From the NCBI GenBank assembly GCA_023423415.1, contig JAFAFP010000088.1:1-9210 (forward strand): 9,210 bases of DNA. Direction: 5' to 3'. Each line of letters begins with the position of its first letter. Positions within the stretch are counted from its first letter, which is position 1. The DNA is from Pseudomonadota bacterium. GTDB lineage: Bacteria; Pseudomonadota; Alphaproteobacteria; Rhizobiales; Xanthobacteraceae. Under the pieces are notes generated by a model that saw only the letters and a program-made list of their open reading frames with translations, was not told where the DNA came from and ran no database searches. Shown here piece after piece: positions 1 through 5,402 of the stretch. The translations under genes were made by a program, and so were the position numbers.

Positions 1-2
1 CC

Positions 3-212
3 ATTCTCGGCGACGCTTCCGAAGTGCAGAAGTCAGACACTCGTAAGGCGATCCTGAAAGTACTGCGGGCGACGACGGAGCCGCTAGGGCCACAGGAGAT
101 TGCTGTTCTCTCGGATCTGAAAGAAGAGCTCGTCAAGAAAACCCTCGCCCGAATGGCAGCAGACGGCGAGATCACAAAGGTCGGCCGCGGCCGATACAGC
201 TTGGGCAAGTGA
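3..212 (+). CDS. C-terminal end of a replication-type AAA ATPase (partial, start outside window)
   Basis: The reading frame is open from the first bases of the window to TGA at 210-212, so this is the tail of a longer gene; the GTG at 24 is only an internal codon. The 69 visible residues begin ILGDASE and continue as a compact winged helix: a helix with AILKVLRATTEPLGPQEIA, a second helix with LVKKTLARMAADGEI, and a wing ending KVGRGRYSL. This arrangement, a short LGDA linker plus a winged helix that senses DNA, is typical of the C-terminus of RepA-like or primase-helicase-type AAA ATPases of phages and plasmids, where the domain probably helps load the enzyme at the origin. The ATPase motifs would lie upstream and cannot be seen, so the family is inferred from the tail alone. 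An ordinary winged-helix regulator is the main alternative. Confidence 0.6.
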   Translation: MLGDASEVQKSDTRKAILKVLRATTEPLGPQEIAVLSDLKEELVKKTLARMAADGEITKVGRGRYSLGK

Positions 213-227
213 CCGTGTCGAGAGCGA

Positions 228-325
228 TGTCACCATTGTCCCCTTGTCACTTCGCAAAAAAATAGAACGGAAAACCAATGCCTTACAGTTGGAGGGGACA
301 AAGTGACAAAAGTGACAAGGTGACA
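228..325. repeat. Opposed iteron-like TGTCAC/GTGACA repeats
   Basis: In the gap after the replication ATPase, TGTCAC or a near copy occurs at 228, 237 (TGTCCC) and 245. The reverse complement occurs at 295 (GGGACA), 303, 312 and 320 (GTGACA). Steps within each set are 8 or 9 bases, and the two sets point in opposite directions around a 44-base, A-rich middle (251-294). Regular short repeats beside a replication gene suggest binding sites for a replication initiator or repressor, or simply a stable stem in the transcript. Which of these applies is inference. Confidence 0.5.
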
Positions 326-414
326 GGCACGCGGTCCGTCATTTCGATCAATGCGCGAGTGCAATGCCGGGAAGCAGCACTGGCGAACATTCTGCTTGAA
401 ACGGAGTTCTAGAA

Positions 415-720
415 GTGAACACGCCCATGACGTTCTCATCGACGGCGAGCAGCACTGCCGTGATCGTCGCCAACATCATGTCGCATGCACTCACGTCTTC
501 GCCGATGCCATTCGCAGCAACTCGGCAGCGTGGCCACGAACGGAAGATCGCGGAAGCGCTCAAAGCGCTGCACCATGGCGATGTGCCGCTTCATCTGCTG
601 CGTCCGGCGGAGCTGATCTTCCGCTGCAACGATTGGCTTAAAAGCCAAGGGTTGGGCACGCACGAACTGCCTAGCGACACATCGTATCTCCGCGCCTTCC
701 GCAATCTCGGCGTCCGCTGA
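415..720 (+). CDS. Small phage-type hypothetical protein
   Basis: A 101-residue ORF starting with GTG at 415, preceded by GGAG at 403-406 with an 8-base gap, and ending with TGA at 718-720. ATG codons at 427, 478 and 505 are alternative starts; the Ser/Thr/Ala-rich first 35 residues look unstructured, so the true start may be later. The C-terminal half holds the recognisable part: a basic helix (RGHERKIAEALKAL), then HLLRPAELIFRCNDWL and a final segment with LPSDTSYLRAFRNLG. This is reminiscent of short HTH-like hypothetical proteins often found beside replication genes in alphaproteobacterial prophages, but I cannot name a family. It follows the ATPase tail in the same direction and converges with the lipoprotein gene, leaving only 17 bases between their stops. 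Confidence 0.55.
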   Translation: MNTPMTFSSTASSTAVIVANIMSHALTSSPMPFAATRQRGHERKIAEALKALHHGDVPLHLLRPAELIFRCNDWLKSQGLGTHELPSDTSYLRAFRNLGVR

Positions 721-737
721 TTGCGGTCGAGAGACAG

Positions 738-1145
738 TTAGTGACTTTGGTTCGGGATGGAAGCTGTGGTCGCTGGAGCTTTTCTATCGTTCGCGACAGC
801 AGGGTCGGCTGCATTTGGGGATTGCTGTGGCGGCGTATTCGCTACGTCTGTCACACAGCGCCGGTTCATTTCCGCGTTCATCAGTTCTCGCTCCTTATTT
901 TGATTGGCATCGATAGCCGCTGCGGCTGGGATGCCGAAAGGACCGAGAAAAAGACCTAATGCAAGCCCCGTAAGCGCCCGCTCTCCAACCTTGTCGTCGT
1001 AATCCAGAACCTTGTTGCGTATGTAGCGGCAGTCGTCGGTGTCATATTTTGGATCATTGGGGCGAAGCGTGAGCGCTGTTTCCTTTGGATTGGCAGCACA
1101 CCCGAGGAGCCCCAACACCACTGCCATCGAAAGCAGATGTTTCAT
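738..1145 (-). CDS. Small outer-membrane-type lipoprotein, function unknown
   Basis: A 135-residue protein on the reverse strand. The ATG at 1143-1145 is chosen because GGAGGG precedes it at good spacing and because it gives a clean lipoprotein signal: MKH, a hydrophobic stretch, then LLGC with Cys16 as the expected lipidated residue. A longer frame reaches upstream to 1199 but would bury the signal. The mature part has DPKYD and DDCRYIRNK, a hydrophobic Gly/Ala-rich segment near residues 59-79 (resembling a glycine zipper), a second Cys at 97, and a disordered Pro/Ala/Thr tail. Cys39 and Cys97 could form a disulfide in the periplasm. Similar small envelope lipoproteins are common in Bradyrhizobium and relatives, from memory only. 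It lies against the direction of all the phage genes around it, which fits an independently expressed cargo gene. No biochemical role can be assigned. Confidence 0.75.
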   Translation of the reverse strand: MKHLLSMAVVLGLLGCAANPKETALTLRPNDPKYDTDDCRYIRNKVLDYDDKVGERALTGLALGLFLGPFGIPAAAAIDANQNKERELMNAEMNRRCVTDVANTPPQQSPNAADPAVANDRKAPATTASIPNQSH

Positions 1146-1314
1146 GACGTCCCTCCGCCAGAATCTACTCTGCGTACAGATCAAGCATCTGCATTGCAAT
1201 TAGAACGGCGGCGTGAACATCGATCATCAACAGCTTGATGAGCAACTGGATCGAAACTCTCCCAAAAGGTGTACTTCTGAGGAATGGCCGTTGATCTTCT
1301 CATAAGTCCTCTCT

Positions 1315-1343
1315 AAAGTGATTATACGATGTACTAGAACTTT
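1315..1343. promoter_or_regulatory. Imperfect palindrome upstream of the left recombinase (candidate crossover or operator site)
   Basis: Two 13-base arms, 1315-1327 and 1331-1343, flank GAT; 9 of 13 positions are complementary, with perfect AAAGT outer ends and TAC inner ends. It lies 13 bases before the recombinase ATG. Serine resolvases bind imperfect palindromes of about this size next to their own genes, both to recombine and to self-repress. The assignment is inference. Confidence 0.35.
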
Positions 1344-1356
1344 TGAGAGGGACATC

Positions 1357-1941
1357 ATGGAGCGCAAAACCAGTCGGAAGCACCGTGGTCAGACCATCGC
1401 CTACGTCCGGGTTTCGGCGCGTGATCAGAAGCTCGATACTCAGCTCGCCAAGCTCAAAGCCTACGGTCCTGTCGATCGCGTCTTCAAAGAGAAGGCCTCC
1501 GGGGCGAACGACGATCGCAAAGTTCTCGCCGAATGTCTCGCCTACGTGCGTGAGGGCGACACACTGATCATCACGCGCGCCGATCGCATCGCTCGGTCTG
1601 CCGCGCATCTGTTGTCCACGGTACAGGCGCTGAAGAAGAGAGGCGTCGCGATCCGGTTCCTGGACCAGCCGGAGCTGAACAGCGAAGGCAAGTATGCGGA
1701 TTTCCTGCTGACGGTGCTCGCCGCTGTTGGGCAGCTCGAACGCGATATCCTGGATGAGAAGCGCCGCGACGGCATCGCAGCCGCACGCGCCAACGGTGTC
1801 CGGTTCGGTCGGCCCAAGATCATCTCCGACGATGTGCAGGCCGAAGCGCGGGCCTTGAAGGCGAAGGGCGCTCGCGTGGCGGAAATCGCCCGCCGCTTGA
1901 ACCTTGGCGTCTCGACGACGTACAGGCTACTGGCCACCTAA
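1357..1941 (+). CDS. Serine recombinase, resolvase/invertase family
   Basis: A 194-residue small serine recombinase that would cut and rejoin DNA through a phosphoserine link. The start at ATG 1357 is preferred over the upstream GTG 1318 because GAGAGG lies 6 bases before it and the protein then begins just ahead of the catalytic strand. Visible motifs: YVRVSARDQ with Arg18 and nucleophile Ser20; KASGANDDR around residues 46-54; TRADRIARS with Asp76, Arg77 and Arg80; the long E-helix (LAAVGQLERDILDEKRRDG, about 121-139) that makes the dimer; then RFGRPKI and a C-terminal helix-turn-helix (AEIARRLNLGVSTTYRLLA). All expected catalytic residues are present and the length is normal, so it should be active. 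It could be a transposon resolvase, a DNA invertase or the recombinase of this element; target unknown. It runs in the same direction as the packaging genes but is separated from them by 111 bases. Confidence 0.93.
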   Translation: MERKTSRKHRGQTIAYVRVSARDQKLDTQLAKLKAYGPVDRVFKEKASGANDDRKVLAECLAYVREGDTLIITRADRIARSAAHLLSTVQALKKRGVAIRFLDQPELNSEGKYADFLLTVLAAVGQLERDILDEKRRDGIAAARANGVRFGRPKIISDDVQAEARALKAKGARVAEIARRLNLGVSTTYRLLAT

Positions 1942-1950
1942 CCCGCCCCC

Positions 1951-1984
1951 GGAAGCGAAAGTGGCGCTTCTGGTGAAAGTGGCG
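1951..1984 (+). repeat. Hairpin and 18-bp-spaced direct repeat after the recombinase
   Basis: GAAGCG at 1952-1957 pairs with CGCTTC at 1965-1970 around a 7-base loop, 10 bases past the recombinase stop. A 12-base unit, GCGAAAGTGGCG at 1955-1966, recurs with one mismatch at 1973-1984, 18 bases on. There is no T run, so this is not a typical intrinsic terminator. It may be a protein-binding site ahead of the packaging operon. Confidence 0.3.
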
Positions 1985-2052
1985 GAAACGGTGCGTGACC
2001 AGGACCATCAGCACGCATATGGCGGAGCGAGAGACAAACTCGCGAGGCTGCC

Positions 2053-2910
2053 ATGGCAGATCCCGACGACATTGACGAGATCGAAGGCGATGCGCCTGCG
2101 CCATCTCCGGCACCAACATCGGCCGTCAGCGTATTCGACGGCAGTGACGATGAAAGCGATACCGATGCGACCGATGTCGGCGTCGATGGTGAAAACCACG
2201 GCAGCGGTGGCGATGGCGGTGATCGGAGCAGCCGCGACAGCGCACTTCCGTCGCATGCCGACGGCTACCGGCTGACTGGCATCGACGGCCACGAGTGGGC
2301 CGAAGCCGACCACACCGCATTCCGCGCCTTCGCCGACATCGCGGTTCAGCACCGGCTCAGCCAGGACGCGGTTGATGGTGTCACTGGCTGGTACGCGGGG
2401 CTCATGAAATCGCTGCGCGAGCGCGATGTGGCCGATGCCACGGCGTTGCGCGAGGAGCTGGAAACACGGTCCGGCGCCGACGTTCTCAGCGGTGACGTGA
2501 AGCTGGTGCGCGGCTTTCTCGGCAGCCTGGGCGACCTCGGCGACGAGATCAAAAACGCCCGCTCCGCCAGCGGGCAACGCCTGATCAACAACCAGGAGTT
2601 CTTCCGTCTGCTGCGTGGTCTTGCCCGCGGTCGCTTCGGCACGCCCGCCACGCATCGCGAAGCCGAGATCCGGCACATCCTCGCAACCGATAAGACGCGC
2701 TACGACCGCGAGAACCTCGGCGTCGAGCTTGAGACCATTATCCGCAAGAAATCTGGCGACGGCGCATCGCAGCCATCGCGAGCGCTGCGCGATACCCGCA
2801 CCGGCCGCGAGCGCGAGATCGAGCGCATCCGCTCCGAGGACGTGAACCGCTACTACCGCGAGAAGCTCGATGAGGAACTGCTGCAGATCCGCCGTAAGCG
2901 CGCGGGCTGA
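2053..2910 (+). CDS. Scaffold-like phage protein with acidic N-terminus and C-terminal duplication
   Basis: A 285-residue protein starting at ATG 2053 with a weak GAGG 6 bases upstream. Residues 1-60 are acidic, low complexity and rich in Asp, Ser and Gly. Residues 80-195 are helical: AFRAFADIAVQHRLSQDAVDGVTGWYAGL, a central charged helix with ALREELETRSG, and NNQEFFRLLRGLARG. That order, a short helix ending in a Trp-Tyr region, a long charged helix and a final N-x-x-F-x-x-LL helix, resembles capsid-assembly or scaffolding proteins of tailed phages, which guide coat subunits and leave before DNA is packaged. Residues 202-235 and 252-285 are two copies of one motif (REAEIRHI.. and REREIERI..), 17 of 34 positions identical. 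It is the first gene of the tightly packed cluster leading to the terminase. The scaffold call is by resemblance; no coat protein gene follows, which weakens it. Confidence 0.6.
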   Translation: MADPDDIDEIEGDAPAPSPAPTSAVSVFDGSDDESDTDATDVGVDGENHGSGGDGGDRSSRDSALPSHADGYRLTGIDGHEWAEADHTAFRAFADIAVQHRLSQDAVDGVTGWYAGLMKSLRERDVADATALREELETRSGADVLSGDVKLVRGFLGSLGDLGDEIKNARSASGQRLINNQEFFRLLRGLARGRFGTPATHREAEIRHILATDKTRYDRENLGVELETIIRKKSGDGASQPSRALRDTRTGREREIERIRSEDVNRYYREKLDEELLQIRRKRAG

Positions 2911-2927
2911 CACGAAAGGATGGTGCC

Positions 2928-3371
2928 ATGAAACCTAAGATGCTGGTCGCCAAAACGCCGCTCTTCCAACACGACCATTCTGCGGTCCGCTGGTTCCTCG
3001 ACCTTGGCAAGGTCAACCAGGACATCGCGTTTAGCGATCTGTTCGAGCCAAGCTTCTGGCGCGGCCATGTCAGCAAGATCCACCAATACGATCTGATCCG
3101 TGTCATCGGTCGCGATAGCGTGTTCGACCTGATGCTGCGCGTCGCTGCCAAGGCACCGGAGGGCCTCATCCTCGAACTGTGGCCGCAGCCCTATCCCGGC
3201 ACACCGGCGTTCGCGGCGCTGCAAGCCGCCGCCGACCAAACGCGGCAGGAGGCGGATCTGGCCGCCCGCGCAGCCATGCTGACACCGCCCATTCCCGCTG
3301 GTCGCGTGCCAGCGCCGACCATCGTTCCAACCACAGCGCCGCTGCCAAAGCGCAAGGGAGCTGCAGCGTGA
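2928..3371 (+). CDS. Phage-type hypothetical protein, possible small beta-barrel
   Basis: A 147-residue protein starting at ATG 2928, with AAAGGA at 2915-2920 and an 8-base gap; its TGA overlaps the next start as GTGA. The centre (about residues 36-88) has FSDLFEPSFWRGHVSKIHQYDLIRV, then IGRDSVFDLMLRVAAK, then ILELWPQPYPG, which reads as several short beta strands. Proteins with a similar phrase (L..P.FW.HV..KL..D.I.V, then a small beta-rich region) occur in structural and packaging regions of podovirus-like phages, by memory and with no assigned function. The last 60 residues are Ala/Pro-rich with a basic end, probably a flexible tail. The 17-base spacing after the scaffold-like gene implies one transcript. 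I would call it a probable phage structural or packaging accessory protein, but this rests largely on position. Confidence 0.7.
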   Translation: MKPKMLVAKTPLFQHDHSAVRWFLDLGKVNQDIAFSDLFEPSFWRGHVSKIHQYDLIRVIGRDSVFDLMLRVAAKAPEGLILELWPQPYPGTPAFAALQAAADQTRQEADLAARAAMLTPPIPAGRVPAPTIVPTTAPLPKRKGAAA

Positions 3372-3964
3372 GCGGCGTCGATCACATCGCGCTCTGCCGT
3401 CGCCAGGGCGGCAGCGGCTGGGTCATTGCCGTTCGCAGCGATGGCGCGTGGCGACCGGCGTCGGCATCTGCCGTGCAGCGCCTGGAGCATATGATCGACG
3501 AGACGATCCGGCTGATGGCCGCGCATCCCACCGCCGATGTCAGCTTTTCGACCCGACCGGTGTCAATGGTGATGGCGGACACCTTCGACACGCCGGACCC
3601 CCTGCCGACGGCCTTGCTGCGCACCAGCATTTCGGTGCTGTTGCCGGAGCGCGCTGGCTCGGATCGCTGGGTCACGCTGTGGCGCGATCGACGTGGCGGG
3701 CTCAGCACGCGCGGTCGCTTGAGCCGGTTTGCTAGCAAGCTGCTCGCCGACGAGATGCGCGCGTGGTTCACCTTTTGGGGGCCGCTCAGCATCGACAAGG
3801 ATCAAGTCGGCGTGCCGCTGGAGCTGTGGGTTCGCCGCGGCTGGTGCGCCGATGCCTTGCTGCCGGACGATTTCCCCAAGCCGCAGTCGGGCCCCATTGT
3901 GCCGCCGCGTCCATCATCGCGAGCAAAACCGAAACCACGGCGCGTTACGCTGCCTGCAAGCTGA
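3368..3964 (+). CDS. Hypothetical protein of the packaging cluster
   Basis: A 198-residue protein. The frame is open further upstream to about 3179, but the GTG at 3368 is chosen because AAGGGAG at 3354-3360 sits 7 bases before it and because it shares GTGA with the previous stop, a junction used again twice in this cluster. It begins MSGVDHIALCRRQGGSGWVI, followed by a helix (LEHMIDETIRLMAAH), a strand-rich middle (ISVLLPERAG, RWVTLWRDRRG), an amphipathic helix (FASKLLADEMRAWFTFWG) and a proline- and lysine/arginine-rich tail from about residue 170. No signal peptide or membrane segment is seen, so it should be cytoplasmic. I do not recognise a family. Its place between two genes of the same operon, upstream of the terminase, makes a role in capsid assembly or packaging plausible but unproven. 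Confidence 0.72.
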   Translation: MSGVDHIALCRRQGGSGWVIAVRSDGAWRPASASAVQRLEHMIDETIRLMAAHPTADVSFSTRPVSMVMADTFDTPDPLPTALLRTSISVLLPERAGSDRWVTLWRDRRGGLSTRGRLSRFASKLLADEMRAWFTFWGPLSIDKDQVGVPLELWVRRGWCADALLPDDFPKPQSGPIVPPRPSSRAKPKPRRVTLPAS

Positions 3965-3976
3965 GGGAGGATGACA

Positions 3977-4459
3977 ATGAGCGAGTTCTCGCGCGGCATC
4001 CGTGAGCTGAAGAGCCTGACGGCGATGGTGAAGAACCTGACCTCGATCGAGGCGATGTTGGAAGAGCTGGGCGGCTACGACAGCGCGCGACGGGCTGCTG
4101 AGGCCCGCATCGAGAGCCTGAAGACGGAAGAGGACGAGGCGACGACGGCGCTCGCCAAGGTCAAGCAAGAACTGGCAGACGGAACCCGCAAGCTGAAGTT
4201 CCGGCTGCAGGATCTCAATGCCCAGGTCGGTCATGCCGAGACCAAGCTCGCCGATGTCAACGCTGCTGCCGACGCCGCCAAAGCCGAACACGACGACGAG
4301 GTGGCCGTCCTTTCCGAGCGTATCCGGAACCTGAATGCGCAGGCTAGTCAGCGCGACCGCACCATCGACGAATTGGACAAGGAGATTGCCGCCAAGCAGG
4401 CCCGCCTTGCTGAGATCACCACCGAGGTCGAACGCATCCGCAAGGTGGTCGGGGCGTGA
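3977..4459 (+). CDS. Coiled-coil protein of the packaging cluster
   Basis: A 160-residue, almost wholly helical protein. Two ATGs compete, at 3971 and 3977; GGGAGG at 3965-3970 touches the first and stands 6 bases before the second, so 3977 is the likely start. After a short N-terminal helix (SRGIRELKSLTAMVKNL, then SIEAMLEELGGYDS) the rest, from about residue 35 to 156, is charged heptad-like sequence without proline: EARIESLKTEEDEA, LAKVKQELADGTRKL, LSERIRNLNAQ, IDELDKEIAAKQARL, ITTEVERIRKVV. This predicts a long coiled coil or helical bundle, probably an oligomer. Such proteins in phage packaging clusters can be scaffold partners or tail-length rods, but this one is short and no homologue is recognised. 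Its stop shares GTGA with the next gene, implying coupled translation. Confidence 0.78.
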   Translation: MSEFSRGIRELKSLTAMVKNLTSIEAMLEELGGYDSARRAAEARIESLKTEEDEATTALAKVKQELADGTRKLKFRLQDLNAQVGHAETKLADVNAAADAAKAEHDDEVAVLSERIRNLNAQASQRDRTIDELDKEIAAKQARLAEITTEVERIRKVVGA

Positions 4460-4662
4460 TCCGCAAGCGCGACATCATCCGGATGCGGCGGCGCCGTCGC
4501 GAGCACGATGCGTTCGCACTCGCGCAGCTCTTGTTTCTCGCCGACGACGCTGACGTGTTCGCGTCGGCTCTGGCGGTGCTGGAGCTGTCGGCGTGCCGCC
4601 ATCCTACACCCCCGCGCAATCCGCGTGAGGCACGGGTGCCGATGTTCCCGGAGATGCACTGA
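4456..4662 (+). CDS. Small Arg-rich protein between coiled-coil gene and terminase
   Basis: A 68-residue ORF beginning with GTG 4456, which overlaps the previous stop as GTGA; AAGGTGG at 4442-4448 gives a fair ribosome site. Its own TGA at 4660-4662 overlaps the ATG of the terminase small subunit by one base, so it is locked into the operon on both sides. The first 18 residues are strongly basic (MIRKRDIIRMRRRRREH), followed by an Ala/Leu-rich helix (FALAQLLFLADDADVFASALAVLEL) and a Pro/Arg tail. The basic start could bind nucleic acid or a partner. I know of no family. The coupled start and stop argue that it is translated rather than a chance frame. Confidence 0.6.
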   Translation: MIRKRDIIRMRRRRREHDAFALAQLLFLADDADVFASALAVLELSACRHPTPPRNPREARVPMFPEMH

Positions 4663-5330
4663 TGGCACGCCCCCCATCCCGCAAGCCGAGCAAAGCCAGC
4701 GTCAAAGCCAAGGCCGATCGTGCCGAACGTCGCGCGAAGGGCGAGGCCGTCGATGCGGCGCCCGAGCCGGACCCGCTGCATCCGCCGGAGATCGACCGCG
4801 GCGGTCGCCCGAGCAAGTACCAGAAAGAATTTGTCAACATCGCACAGGCTATGTGCGCGTTGGGTGCCACCGATGCCGATCTGGCGGAAGCCTTCGCCGT
4901 GACAACGCGGACGATCTCAAACTGGCAGGCGGCGCATCCAGAGTTCGCCCATGCCGTCAAGGTCGGCAAGGCTCCCGCCGACGATCGCGTCGAGCGCAGT
5001 CTGTATCAGCGCGCCGTCGGTTTCAGCTACGACGCCGAGAAGATTTTCAACGGCAAGGACGGTATCGTCCGCGCCAACACCGTCGAGTACGTGCTGCCGG
5101 ACACCTCGGCCGCCATGCAGTGGCTGACCAATCGCCGCCCTGAGAAGTGGCGGCAGAAGTCACAGCTCGAAGTCGGCGGCCGCGACGGCAAATCGCTCGG
5201 CGAAGAGCTGGGGATCGGCAGCCGCGAACTGCTACTGGAAACCGCGCGATGGGTCGCCGACCTGCTCGCAGGGGCGACCAGCGTCAAGACCATCACGGCA
5301 TCATCGACAGCGATTGATCGCGACGGCTGA
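4662..5330 (+). CDS. terS: Phage terminase small subunit
   Basis: A 222-residue DNA-packaging protein. It would recognise the viral packaging site and deliver it to the large subunit encoded just downstream. The start ATG 4662 overlaps the preceding stop (TGATG) and has GGAG at 4650-4653, 8 bases upstream. The first 45 residues are basic and disordered. Then come GGRPSKYQKEF and a helix-turn-helix at about 61-90 (GATDADLAEAFAVTTRTISNW), followed by HPEFAHAVKVGKAPADDRVERSLYQRA, VGFSYDAEKIF and the family-typical PDTSAAMQWLTNRRPEKWR (146-164). This whole order, HTH, then a VE.SLY.RA helix, then a D(T)..A..WL.NR.P.KWR box, is well known from small terminases of this type. The C-terminus (about 165-222) likely contacts the large subunit. 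Length is normal for the family and nothing looks damaged. Confidence 0.88.
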   Translation: MARPPSRKPSKASVKAKADRAERRAKGEAVDAAPEPDPLHPPEIDRGGRPSKYQKEFVNIAQAMCALGATDADLAEAFAVTTRTISNWQAAHPEFAHAVKVGKAPADDRVERSLYQRAVGFSYDAEKIFNGKDGIVRANTVEYVLPDTSAAMQWLTNRRPEKWRQKSQLEVGGRDGKSLGEELGIGSRELLLETARWVADLLAGATSVKTITASSTAIDRDG

Positions 5331-5333
5331 CCA

Positions 5334-5402
5334 ATGCTGCCTAATCCGACTGTTGCGCGTGCAGACTGCAGATCCCGACGCGGGAGAAAGGCACCGCTGT
5401 GA
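5334..5402 (+). CDS. Possible 22-residue leader ORF between the terminase genes
   Basis: ATG at 5334, 3 bases after the small-terminase stop, opens a 22-codon frame (MLPNPTVARADCRS, then a basic RRGRK segment) that ends with TGA 5400-5402. That TGA overlaps the GTG start of the large subunit in the same GTGA form used elsewhere in this operon. It has no clear ribosome site of its own but could be reached by ribosomes finishing the small subunit. A chance frame is quite possible; if translated it would couple the two terminase genes. Confidence 0.25.
   Translation: MLPNPTVARADCRSRRGRKAPL

Noticed and set aside
228..325. CRISPR array
   Set aside because: Repeat units are only 6-8 bases with 8-9 base steps and there are no spacers of fitting length.
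1318..1356. GTG 1318 as start of the left recombinase
   Set aside because: It adds 13 residues not typical of the family, runs through the palindrome, and lacks a ribosome site, whereas ATG 1357 has one.
2008..2913. Long reverse-strand ORF (301 codons) opposite the scaffold-like gene
   Set aside because: It mirrors the forward gene in GC-rich DNA, gives an Ala/Val-rich sequence without family features, and the forward frame has operon context and an internal protein repeat.
3179..3367. Upstream extension of the 3368-3964 gene
   Set aside because: It would overlap the previous gene by nearly 200 bases, its sequence is low-complexity, and a strong ribosome site with a GTGA overlap marks GTG 3368 as the start.
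4508..5143. 211-codon forward ORF overlapping the terminase small subunit
   Set aside because: It is an Arg/Ser-rich shadow frame of the clearly recognisable small terminase and small Arg-rich gene.
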